This document shows positions 54,670 to 64,000 of a stretch of 64,000 nucleotides of DNA, one piece after another. Each line of letters opens with the position of its first letter. Within the stretch, counting starts at the first letter, position 1. The stretch is from the NCBI GenBank assembly GCA_028095005.1, contig CM051459.1, positions 197,633,902 through 197,697,901 of the forward strand. Direction: 5' to 3'. The translations under genes were made by a program, and so were the position numbers. This DNA comes from Rhynchospora pubera (lineage: Eukaryota > Streptophyta > Magnoliopsida > Poales > Cyperaceae). The notes beneath the pieces are model-generated. The model was not told the DNA's origin. It worked only from the letters and a program-made list of their open reading frames with translations, and did not search any database.

Positions 54670-56248
54670 TTAAAAACTATTAGTCCTTTGAAGTTGATGC
54701 ATCTCTTCAACTTCAACAATTTTGCGTTCGACATCTGATCTGATCCAACTTTGATCTTCTAAAAAGGTTGCATGGTACGACTCATGTTCAACCCCTTCCA
54801 GCCATATCTTTAACTACAAAAAATGTTACTATTGCAACGCAAAAAAGCTTATGAGGTGATATTATACAATTGGGGGCAGTAAGGTTAAAAGTAAATTAGA
54901 CTTGCTCTGACATGCTGCTAACCCAAAAAGATAAATTGAGCAAATAAATTAAGAGAATAATCATAGTGGTAAAATATTTAGTTTGTAGATAGGTGTATTT
55001 GTTATCCTTAATCCTCACTTATCCCATTTGTTATCCTTTGTAAGGCAGTCCTTAAGATTTCATTGAATAGATCATAACATACTTGATGCATTTTTTTATT
55101 ATAGAAGGCACATTTGTAGATAGACAAACAAGAAACTGACATGAATATGGTGTAAGATGTGATCTTGCCCTTCAGTTAATGTAATCGGAAGCCTGTAGAA
55201 TGACAATGTCATTGTACTTTATTTAATGCACAAAATATTTGACAATAATATAAAGTTAAGAAAAAATAATCATAAATTATCACCTGCTGTATGTAAGAAA
55301 CGAAAATCTTCAGTGGTCTTGATGTCCTAAACTCTCTACAATATAATAAAAAAGCAGAAAAAAAAAGAAAATTCACACTTTGGAACCAAATTAGATACTT
55401 ATGCAGTGCAACACAATATGAACATTACCAATACAATGTATCTAATTTTGAACAAAAATGACCAAGTTCACTAACATTCCAAGCAAGATTAAGGAAAATG
55501 AATTAATGATCTAGTACAAGTAAATAGAAATTAACTCTCATTTGTGAATAAGAATAGTCCGTCATGGAAAATTACCTCTCATTTGTGAATAAGAATAGTC
55601 CTGCTCCATGCCAGTATTACCAAATGATCCTAAAAACAAATAAAATACAAACGTTTAAAAATAAGCAATTACATTTATCTAATCTACCATATAATAAGTA
55701 AAATAATTAGTGGTTTTTAATTAGCTAAGCATAAACTAGTGAATAGCATTTTACATGAAATTTAAGAAAAGGCACTTTAGTAAAAATAAATTATTTCAGA
55801 TCCAATTCCATCGACCAATTGAAAACAAAAGAATAATTAACAGCTTGTTGGTGTATATACCTGATCTTCTTCTAAAGTCTGGCCGACATAAAAACATGTA
55901 TGTTTCATCAAGCCTTTTGTTAGGAGCTGAAATTGTTTGGCCGCTTAGTAACATCAATACCAATTCATCCTTATCAATTCATCCTTATAGATCTTTTAAT
56001 CAATTAAGACATAGTATCAAGATGCAATTCATGCAAATACAAAAACGATATGTTCTATTTTTTAGTTCCATAATCCCTAACTTCAAATAACACAAAGTTA
56101 TTAACACTATCAACCATCTCAAATCCAAGCATAACAGCAACTAAATTACAAAAATTAACCACGCCAAGAGATTTTAAACATACATACCAACATTTGGGAC
56201 AAGAAAGATTGAAGGTCGCACCATACTTGCCTGTGGCCACCGCCACAT
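54670..56248 (-). CDS. Five-exon gene inside the CACTA element, unknown 124-residue protein
   Basis: Minus-strand exons 56248-56188, 55926-55861, 55629-55576, 55333-55284 and 54813-54670 join to 375 bases, one open frame with stop. Donors are GTATGT, GTATAT, GTAATT and GTGATA; acceptors end TTTCAG, TTTTAG, TAGAG and TTGTAG. The protein starts MWRWPQASMVRPSIFLVPNV and has a charged, probably helical C-terminus (LKIWLEGVEHESYHATF, then VERKIVEVEEMHQL). The DNA before the ATG looks like a plant 5' UTR with a GA repeat (about 56276-56297) and a TTAGGGTTTTGG word near 56400. I recognise no family. It may be a captured host gene fragment or a CACTA-encoded accessory protein. The model is by eye: five frames agreeing across four introns supports it, but the 55333 acceptor is weak. 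Confidence 0.45.
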
Positions 56249-57508
56249 CTGCCGCTACGCCATCTCCCCCCCCCCCCCTCTCTCTCTCTCTCTCTCAATA
56301 CTATTTCTCGGCGCAGATCGAGAATAAATCGACGGAAAGTCGGAAACACCCTCGCTGCAACATAGAGAGAGGCGGTTGCTCTGATAGAGGAGCCAAAACC
56401 CTAACCGTGTTCATACGCAAGAGAAGAGGAGGCGGAAAGATAGAGACAAGGAGATCGGAACTCAAATGAGGGGGCAGAGAAATTAAAGTGGAAAAGGATA
56501 AATTTTGAGATCCGAGTTCAATCGAACGGCTCATGAAAAATAATTTAGAGAGGAAATCTTGAACCAACACCTCCGATTACCCCAAGATGATAAGTTTAAA
56601 AGAAAGCTTGAAGAATTAAGAAAATTTGAATTTTATGAGCTAAAAATTATTTTCAACGTTGTCCCTAAAATTTTATTTAGTTGTTAATATGATATTGAAA
56701 TTTTTTTTTGGTTCATTAAAATTCTTTGACGCATACATTATTAGAATTCTAACGTTTTAAGTTACTCTGTGATTAAATTTTTTTGTTTTAATCATTAGCC
56801 ACGTTATCAGAATTCAGAACTTATTTTTTTTTTTCAATCTTGATGTTTTTAGTTTTGCTATTATTATGATTTTCCATTTTTTTTACAAAGGCAAGTTACA
56901 TTAAAATAATCAAATTTATGTTTTATTTTTATTTTGACTTTATAAATTGATGGTTTGAAATAATTATAATTTAATGAGTCATACAATTTTCTTATTAAAT
57001 TTGTAGATAGTGTTATATTATTTGAGTATTCTATTAATTTGAGCAGCGGGCAAGAATTTGACGGCCAAAACAAACTCATGGTAGTATATATATTGACCTG
57101 AATCATACTCTTAAGCAATTAATCTTTGTAATATTAATTCACCATAGAATAATATTATATTTGTTTCATATGCTAAGATTGATTAAATATTAATGTTAAT
57201 AAAGAAAATTGCACAACACATTATTTATTAGTTAAAATAATTAATGTTATTATATGATTTTAAATAAGGTCGAATTGTATAATTAAGTAGAGAAACACTT
57301 AAGGTTTTATATGGAGGAATGCTAGAATACTACGCGTAACACGGATTGTTCCGTGCTATGCATTCGTTCTATATGTGTAATTGAAAGGTTTAAATTTTGA
57401 TGAAAATATATATATATATAGAGAGAGAGAGAGAAGTCCTTAAATAATTTGAAAGTTAAATTTTAATTTTTTAAAAAACATTTGAGGTTCTATTTGTGAA
57501 ATATTTTA

Positions 57509-57895
57509 GGAGTAATGCTAGAATCAAACATATAGGATGTCAAACACGATCCAAACGTAGCACATTAAAATTTCAAACGGTCGATCCAAACCGCTCAATA
57601 TGATCACTATATTAAAATATCTTTGATAATCAAATTTTATATTTTTTCATATTTTCTAACTATTTTTTTCGATTTTTCAAAATTGAAGGGTTCAGAACTT
57701 TTTATATTGAACATATTGAAAAATTCCAAAAAAATAGTAAAAAAAATTGAAAAAAATATAAAATTTGGTCTCCATGAAGATTTTATAGCACATAACAATT
57801 TGAACGGTTTGGATCGGCCATTCCAATTTTAAAAATTAAAATTTCATCTCGTTGGACAAGTGTACGTGTCCTATATGTTTGACACTAGCAACTCC
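57509..57895. mobile_element. Fold-back Mutator-like MITE, family B2, inside CACTA
   Basis: Ends GGAGTAATGCTAGAATCAAA and the inverted GGAGTTGCTAGTGTCAAA; arms pair through AACGGTCGATCCAAACCG and further. The flanking 9-mers AATATTTTA (57500-57508) and CATATTTTA (57896-57904) match at 8 of 9. Middle sequences resemble those of 21254-21647. A truncated relative begins at about 57317 (GGAGGAATGCTAGAAT). Confidence 0.82.
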
Positions 57896-59352
57896 CATAT
57901 TTTAGACGTGGAAAAAAAAAGTGACATCATTAAAGTATTTATTAATTTTTTTAACATGATTATAATTTTTTTATGAAAATGAATTTATGAAGACCTCCAA
58001 GCAATCAAAAATTAAAAATAATATTTTTTTGAAAATTATAAAGCATACAAATATTGTGAAATTTTTTTTTAAAAAAAAATCCAAAACAGAGTAATTCCAT
58101 ATTATAAGATTTATTATAATTTTTTATTATATAAAAAATATTTTCATGCACAAATAAAGTGCATCGAGTTTAATACATGTATAGATTGTAGTTGACTTGA
58201 TTATTATATGACAAATGGATAGATACTATTTATAAGAAGTAGAAGCATAAAAATAAGAAAAATGACATTTATCGGAATATTATTTATTTCGTTTCATTAT
58301 TATAATCATCATCGTGGTCCTTACTGGATCATTATTTTTAACAATAACATTATATACAGTTAGAATAATAATTATTATTATTTTAAGCAAAAAAATTCTT
58401 ACATGTATTGGTGTATGACTTATATCAATGATAGAATATCTGCCATTCTTTCAAGCAAATCTTTATTTCTGCAATTTTTTAATAGAGGCAAATATAAGCA
58501 TAACGTTATTCAAGAAAACCATTGTAGTTGATAAAAGGATAACATGTCAGGCCATTTTTTTAAAAAATAATATGCATATATGCAGCACTCTCATGATCTC
58601 ATTAATTGCCCAAATGGAAAGTCCTATACAGAATAATGATGTTTATTTAAGAATTTCTTATTTTTCTAAATACTATATTTTAATCATGGAAAGTGAGGAT
58701 GGGTCAGCTATGATTGCCTAAAATATAAAGGAAATAATTTTATACGGAATCTATAACATTTAATATAGGTGGAGAAAACTGATTTTGGGACTATCAAAAA
58801 GAAGGGAACGAAATTTGATAATTGATTTTTGGCTTACCAAAAAGACGAAACAAATTACCTAATTCATATTAGATTCACTTTTATGAGGAAAAATATTTTG
58901 TAAATTCCAATAGCACCGTGTAAATTACAATCCAGAGATATACATATACAAGGGATAAGCTCATTTACTAGTGGGTACCACCTGTCAGTGAGGGAGAAAA
59001 AATAACAATATAAGTGAAAGATTCAATGGGTGGGTAAAAATTAGTTTTGGTTTTTCAAAAAGGAGCAAAATGCGTAAAACTGATTTTGGCACTGTAAAAA
59101 AATGAGGGAAAAAAATTACCAAATTTATATTGGTACCACGCTATCTTTAAGAACGTTTTGGTTGGAAACTATATTTGGTAATATTTCTTGCATGATAATC
59201 ATAAAAATCTTGCAATAGAATCATTTTAATTACAATCCAGCTACACTAATAAAATATCTTGCAGGATTATCTTCCAGCAGCATAAATTGTGAAGCGAAAT
59301 AAAAAATCATGCAACAAAAGTCTATCTATATCCCGGTTTTTTTGTAGTGTAC

Positions 59353-60130
59353 CTAATACAAGTAAGCACACAAACAATTCAAATATAGCAAATAAAAAAA
59401 GAAAGAGATTGAACACGCGATATGATTACGGAGTTCCGACCTACTAGGAAAATGCTAGCCTTAGTCGTACGTCTCCGGGAGTTTCGCTACCACGAAAGGG
59501 CGAGTTTCGTTCAATTCCAATAAGAACGGGACTACAACTTCGAAGTAACCGAGGCGGATCGGCCTAACTCGAATAGCAAATGGCACCACGACCTCAAATG
59601 AGATGAGCTCTCAAAGTATTCCAACCTACACCTTGCGACAATGTCGGGGTGGTGGTGTTTAAGGCTATTTTTTCTCTCGAAATGATCTAGCTATGAAAAA
59701 GCTCAAGTGAGAGAGTATCTCTAGTGCTCAGAGGCTCAAATCTGGATTGGTTTTGGCTAAACAAAAATGTCTCAAGTGATAGAACAAGGGATGGTTTAAA
59801 TAGGCCACGAAACAGCCCATTTTACCAGCAAAATTGAGTCCGAGTGTTACCTAACGCTATTAGGCGTCATATAACGCTGGAATATGACCGTTGGAATTGT
59901 CTTGTAGTAAAACTAACCGTTGGGGCGTTACTGGACGCCAAATAGCGTTACACAACGTTGCTGCCATTGGAAAGAAGACAAAAAAATCTACAACTTTTAT
60001 GTTTTGAGTTTCTTCAAATTCGGAACAGAAAGTGATCAAATCAGGCTCATAAGGTCAGTACAGCAGAAAAACTACTGTTGAAAACGTTGTGTAACGCCAA
60101 GTTGTGTTGTGTAACGCTTCCTGCAATATT
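59353..60130 (-). repeat. LTR remnant related to the outer Copia, main piece
   Basis: In reverse orientation it matches the LTR block with CGGAGTTCCGACC...CTAGCCTTAGTCGTACGTCT (59440-59475 here, about 29080-29130 in the LTR) and shares the GCGTTACACAACG palindromic words near 59944 and 60086. No gag or pol remains nearby, so it is probably a solo or truncated LTR. The CACTA element split off its distal end. Confidence 0.7.
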
Positions 60131-60466
60131 TTAGTTGCAAAACACATCTAATAGGTGACCAACTACTACTATTTAAGTAATGTTAAGTACCATTACTTAA
60201 TTTACCACAGATTCTTGAGCTTTTCTAGCTAAAAAGGTCATTATGAGAACTAGTTCCAAGCATGAGGAAAACTTAGTCTTGATCTTGCTTGAGTTATTCT
60301 TCAATTCTTATCTTCGTTCTAATCCATTTCTTGAGTTCATATACTGATTTCATACCATATCATTTCCTATAATGAGAACTCAAGGAAGATTGTTAAATGC
60401 CGAACGATATTGTTTTGTAATCGATAAACCTAGAGACGTTTAGTACAACAATATATATATAGAATT

Positions 60467-61280
60467 TTGCTATTGTGAGTTGCAACTCACCAAAGAGTCT
60501 GTGAGTTGCTATCAAAACTCCTAAATCTAGTACAAAATGATCGATCCAAATCATCCAACATGATCTTCCTATTGAATCTCCAAGCAAACCAAATTGTACA
60601 TTTTTTCGAAATTTGTAAGTATTTTTTTCGTATTTTCAAAAGAGAGAGTTTAATATCACCATACTACATAGGGATTTCTATGCACCGCGGATTTTTTCGA
60701 AAATATTTTTATAAATTGAAACATCTAATTTAACCAATCTAATCTACATATTGAAATCTTATTTCAAACCAAATTTTACACTTTTTAGATTTTATTATTA
60801 TTTTTTTCAAATTTTTTAAAACATGTCATTTTTGGAATGTTGTAAATAGTATAACATTCCAAAAATGACATGTTTTAAAAAATTCGAAAAACATAGTAAT
60901 AAAATTTCAAAAATTGTAAAATTTGGTTTGTTATGAGATTTCAATATGTAGATTAGATTGGTTAAATTAGATTTGTCAATTTACAAAAATATTCCTAAAA
61001 AAATCCGCGGTGCATAGAAAGTCCTATGCACTATAGTGCATATTAAACTTTCTCTTTTTAAAAACTGCTATTTTTGGACGGTTCAGAACTAATTAGATTA
61101 ACGATTTTCCAAAATTTAAAAAAAATATTAAAAAAATTTGAAAAATGTAAAATTTTGTTTGCATGAAGCTTTCAATAGAGAGATTATATTTGACGGTTTG
61201 GATCGGTCATTTTGAACTAGATTTAGGAGTTTTGATCGCAACTCACGGACTCTTTGGTGAGTTGCAGCTCACTATAGCAA
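60467..61280. mobile_element. Large hairpin element, possibly one fold-back inside another
   Basis: The outer arms (TTTGCTATTGTGAGTTGCAA / TTGCAGCTCACTATAGCAAA) and their continuation through ACTCCTAAATCTAGT pair across 800 bp. Inside, a second pair of arms with TTTCTATGCACCGCGGATTT (about 60676-60700 and inverted at about 61000-61020) pairs through GATTTCAATATGTAGATTAG. The middle style resembles family B2. Short frames inside are shadows of the hairpin. Confidence 0.75.
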
Positions 61281-63682
61281 ACCAAATGAGTGGTACCGGT
61301 ACAGAATGGCAGAAGGAAAATGAGTTTCGTCTAAAACGGATCAGCTGACGGAAGGGAAATGTATTTCGTTTCTGAAAACAGACGGAAACGAAACTGGTAC
61401 TGGTAAACATTAGTGTTCCATTTACCAAAAACGAGACTGAAATCAATAGAAAATGGATAATGAAACAGCTAATGGAACAGAATGCTGTTCTATTTTATGA
61501 AATGAAATGGAAATGAAATTGATATGATTTACGTTACCAGAAATAGAACTAGTGTGTTCCGTTTCTTTTCAGCATGTTTGACACCCCTAACTGTTATTGT
61601 ACCATTGTCATTGTGAGAAAATATTAAAAAGTTATATTTATCAAAAACTCATAGATCGAGCGAAGCTTGATGTCCCCACCTAGTATTAATTAAGTTGCGA
61701 TATTTTATTTCTTATTTTTTACTGCTATTTTGTATAATGAAAAATAGTTTTTAATTTTTGTATTTTTATTATTTAAAATATTTTTTTATATTTTCTATAA
61801 TTAAAATATTTTTTTAAAATATATTAAAAATAGCCATACCAATCATCATTTAATTTAGAATTAATATATTTTGAAAATCTAAGATAGTTCATGCTGAATT
61901 ATTGTCATCTAAAAAAACATAGCGCAACGAAGCTGCGACTGTCATGTCTAGTATATATATCTCTAAACCGTATATCAGATCAAATTGTAGAGATCAATGG
62001 TTTATCAATTGTAGAGATCAATAGTAATTTTTTTTTTACTCTTGCCATGAGAAAATTGTTTAAAAAAAAACAGCACAAACATTTTTCTTTGAATTTGACG
62101 GTGTTGTTTTGGTTTTTTTTCTTTTTTTTTTTTGGTCTTTGCATGTAGTGGTTTTTTATATTGGCAGGATCTGATATAATTTTTTACGTTATTTCATTTA
62201 AATATAAATATGTAGGATAATTTGTCTTGAAAAAAAATTAGGAGTTAGAGGGTGTGCAAATCAATTCCCGGTAATTTTACAAAATTAAACCTTAAATTAA
62301 CGCCACAACTTCAAATGACTATCATGCATTAATTTAGATTGAATAACATTTACTCTCATTAAAGAATTATTTCAGAATAAACAATTAATTTGCTGCAAGT
62401 TCAAAAACAAGCGAACTTTATTAACTATGATAGATTCGTTCTAATACATTCATGTTTTAGCCTTTGACCGAGTATCAAATAAATTCCAAAATTTACAAAA
62501 CTTATATGAAAACGCATCGCTCGTTAAACTAAATAAAATCAACAGTTTGGATTTAACGTTTGAATTTTAAAATTTGAAAAAAATAACTTAATAGTAAAAG
62601 GTTGGCATTTGGGACAACAAAAATGTTGGTAGCGGAACCTTGCTCATTATACAAATAGTTTCTTCTCATATATACTCAAAATTCTATAAATTTTATAACT
62701 TGGTTGATAACCGAAGACATCTACTGAACATTAATTATGAAACTAACTAGCTATTGCATCGCACTTCACGTGATGAAAGCAAGACTCTATTTGATTTCTT
62801 AGGATAGTAATAGAGGCGGCGTCAGTTTTGTGCGTGTTTGTATCCTGCAGTGTGCCCTGAGCATTGAAGGATTATGTTTTGAAAGTTAAGCTGGTTCAAG
62901 ACATACAGAGTCTACAGCGAAGCTAGTGAAAATTACCTCCTTAGGTTGTCAAAAGCTAAACTATAGGTTTGTTCTTACATAGTTGTCAGATTGATATTAG
63001 TTTGCAAACAGGAAAAAAAATGAACACAGGAGGCCATCATAGATGTTCAACTGTATAGGTCTTATTTTGACTTTTTTTTTAGAGCAGTGGCATGTGATGC
63101 AGACTTGCAGGCTGCAGCTGAACAACTATAATCTAGCAGCACAAAAGTTGTGTGTTTCTACTTAGCAAGATAGGCATGAAATTTTTTTTTCCTAATGCTT
63201 ACCACAAAAAAGCATCCGTGCTTATATATATACAGGGATAACATGTAAGTCAAAATATTGCATGCTCTATTGGATGGTTGCTCCATCGATGCCCAGGACT
63301 GCAAAGAATCAGAGCGAATCATTTATTAGTCATTATACTTTTGTGCGAATTTGTATAGTTGAAAGATTATACTTAGGTTTGATAACTGAGAACTATTTGT
63401 TGATGCTTGATTGTTGGTTGAAGATTAAAAGTGTATTTTACTTAGGACAATAATTTTACTTAGGAAAATAGGTGAAACTTTTTGTAGTGTATTGAGCACA
63501 AATGAAGAGAAAAGTTAGTACGTAAAATATGAAGATTGATAGAAATCACGACCGAACTTCATGCATCCTTTTAAAGCCAACGATCTTTCAAAATTATACA
63601 AAATTCTGCTAGAATATTTACAGAATCTGAATAAATAACATTTATAGTTCTCTTCTGGTCGGCATCCATTTTAAAAGAGAGA

Positions 63683-63720
<38 letters not shown>

Positions 63721-64000
63721 CTCAAATCAAAGAGGAAGAACCTACCACTGATCCAGACCAGCTGAACTGCGAGGCCAGATCGGAGGCCAACAAAACTGAG
63801 GGCGCAACGTTAACAATCTACAGTGAATGCGGAAATTGATATCAATCTATCATATGCTTTCTATTAGCATCAGTGCATGGTCGATCTTATCAGCTTGCTT
63901 TGTACCAGTACATAAACTAAACCTCATTATATTCATAGGAAAGTATGGATAGGTTTCTTTTCAGCAAAAGAAATTAAATTGTAATTGAAAGAATACTTTT
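61281..64000. other. No supported gene
   Basis: 61290-61590 is rich in GGAAACGAAACTGG-like words, similar in style to 7170-7400. A CACTA-like end, TTTTTGTAGTG, stands at 63479-63489 without a partner. 63081-63131 reads as a possible short terminal exon (AVACDADLQAAAEQL, stop), but nothing upstream supports it. The rest is AT-rich. Confidence 0.45.
63676..63719. repeat. GA microsatellite
   Basis: AGAGAGAAGAGAGAAGAGAG followed by about 15 further GA units. Confidence 0.9.

Larger units (their letters stand above)
53984..59349. mobile_element. CACTA (En/Spm-type) transposon, non-autonomous
   Basis: Left end CACTACAACAACAATGG, right end inverted CACTACAAAAAAACCGG; both continue with TATAGATAGAC. 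TAC flanks both sides (53981-53983 and 59350-59352), the 3-bp duplication of CACTA elements. Subterminal repeats are visible: AACAATAGCATGAT with AAAAAGTCTATCAAA at about 54183 and 54245, and CATGATAATC/CTTGCA words at the right. No transposase is seen. A five-exon frame and a Mutator-like MITE lie inside. Confidence 0.9.

Noticed and set aside
55140..55210. An additional exon (LPITLTEGQDHILHH) in the CACTA gene
   Set aside because: It has an acceptor-like CTACAG but including it breaks the frame between the exons at 55284 and 54813, which join well without it.
61290..61590. A repeat family shared with 7170-7400
   Set aside because: Only short GAAACG/CGTTTC-type words are shared; no colinear alignment or ends could be seen.
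63479..63492. Right end of a second CACTA element (TTTTTGTAGTG)
   Set aside because: No matching CACTA left end with the same inverted sequence and no 3-bp duplication found in the window.

Overview
The window is nuclear DNA of a flowering plant. The evidence is a spliced subtilisin-like protease gene with 11 exons, a plant type III polyketide synthase gene with the intron at the family's usual Cys60 position, Ty1/Copia retrotransposons, CACTA, Mutator-like and Tourist-like DNA elements, tRNA-derived SINEs and an endogenous pararetrovirus. It is AT-rich and gene-poor. The species cannot be fixed from the sequence; a monocot is possible but not shown.

Layout. 1-5.2 kb: an intact SBT-type subtilase on the minus strand (ATG 4940, stop 869), with three tandem promoter repeats upstream. 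5.2-8.5 kb: MITEs and unassigned DNA. 8.5-16.06 kb: a 7.5 kb block bounded by long inverted repeats and a 9-bp target duplication. Inside it lies a badnavirus-like endogenous pararetrovirus on the minus strand with open reading frames for an ORF2-like protein, movement protein, capsid/protease/RT/RNase H and a small 3' ORF, followed by its promoter, poly(A) signal and tRNA-Met primer site. 17.2-20.4 kb: a type III polyketide synthase on the minus strand whose catalytic His is replaced by Asn. 20.4-28.0 kb: no gene seen; several MITEs and fold-back elements.

28.0-49.5 kb is a nested stack. An outer Copia element (plus strand, 1.31 kb LTRs, TSD AATAT) is interrupted in gag by a younger Copia element (minus strand, 209-bp identical LTRs, TSD ACAAC). 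That element is itself interrupted by a 168-bp Tourist-like MITE (TSD CAA). The outer element is interrupted again in pol by a 7.8 kb TG...CA element without coding capacity (TSD GTCAT). Each insertion keeps the reading frame on both sides, so the order of events can be read directly.

49.5-64 kb: no conventional gene. A CACTA transposon (53984-59349, TSD TAC) sits inside a remnant LTR related to the outer Copia. The CACTA carries a five-exon reading frame for a 124-residue protein I do not recognise, and a Mutator-like MITE. A large nested hairpin follows at 60.5-61.3 kb.

Only the subtilase and the polyketide synthase look like ordinary host genes. They show no functional link. Everything else is mobile DNA or its remains.
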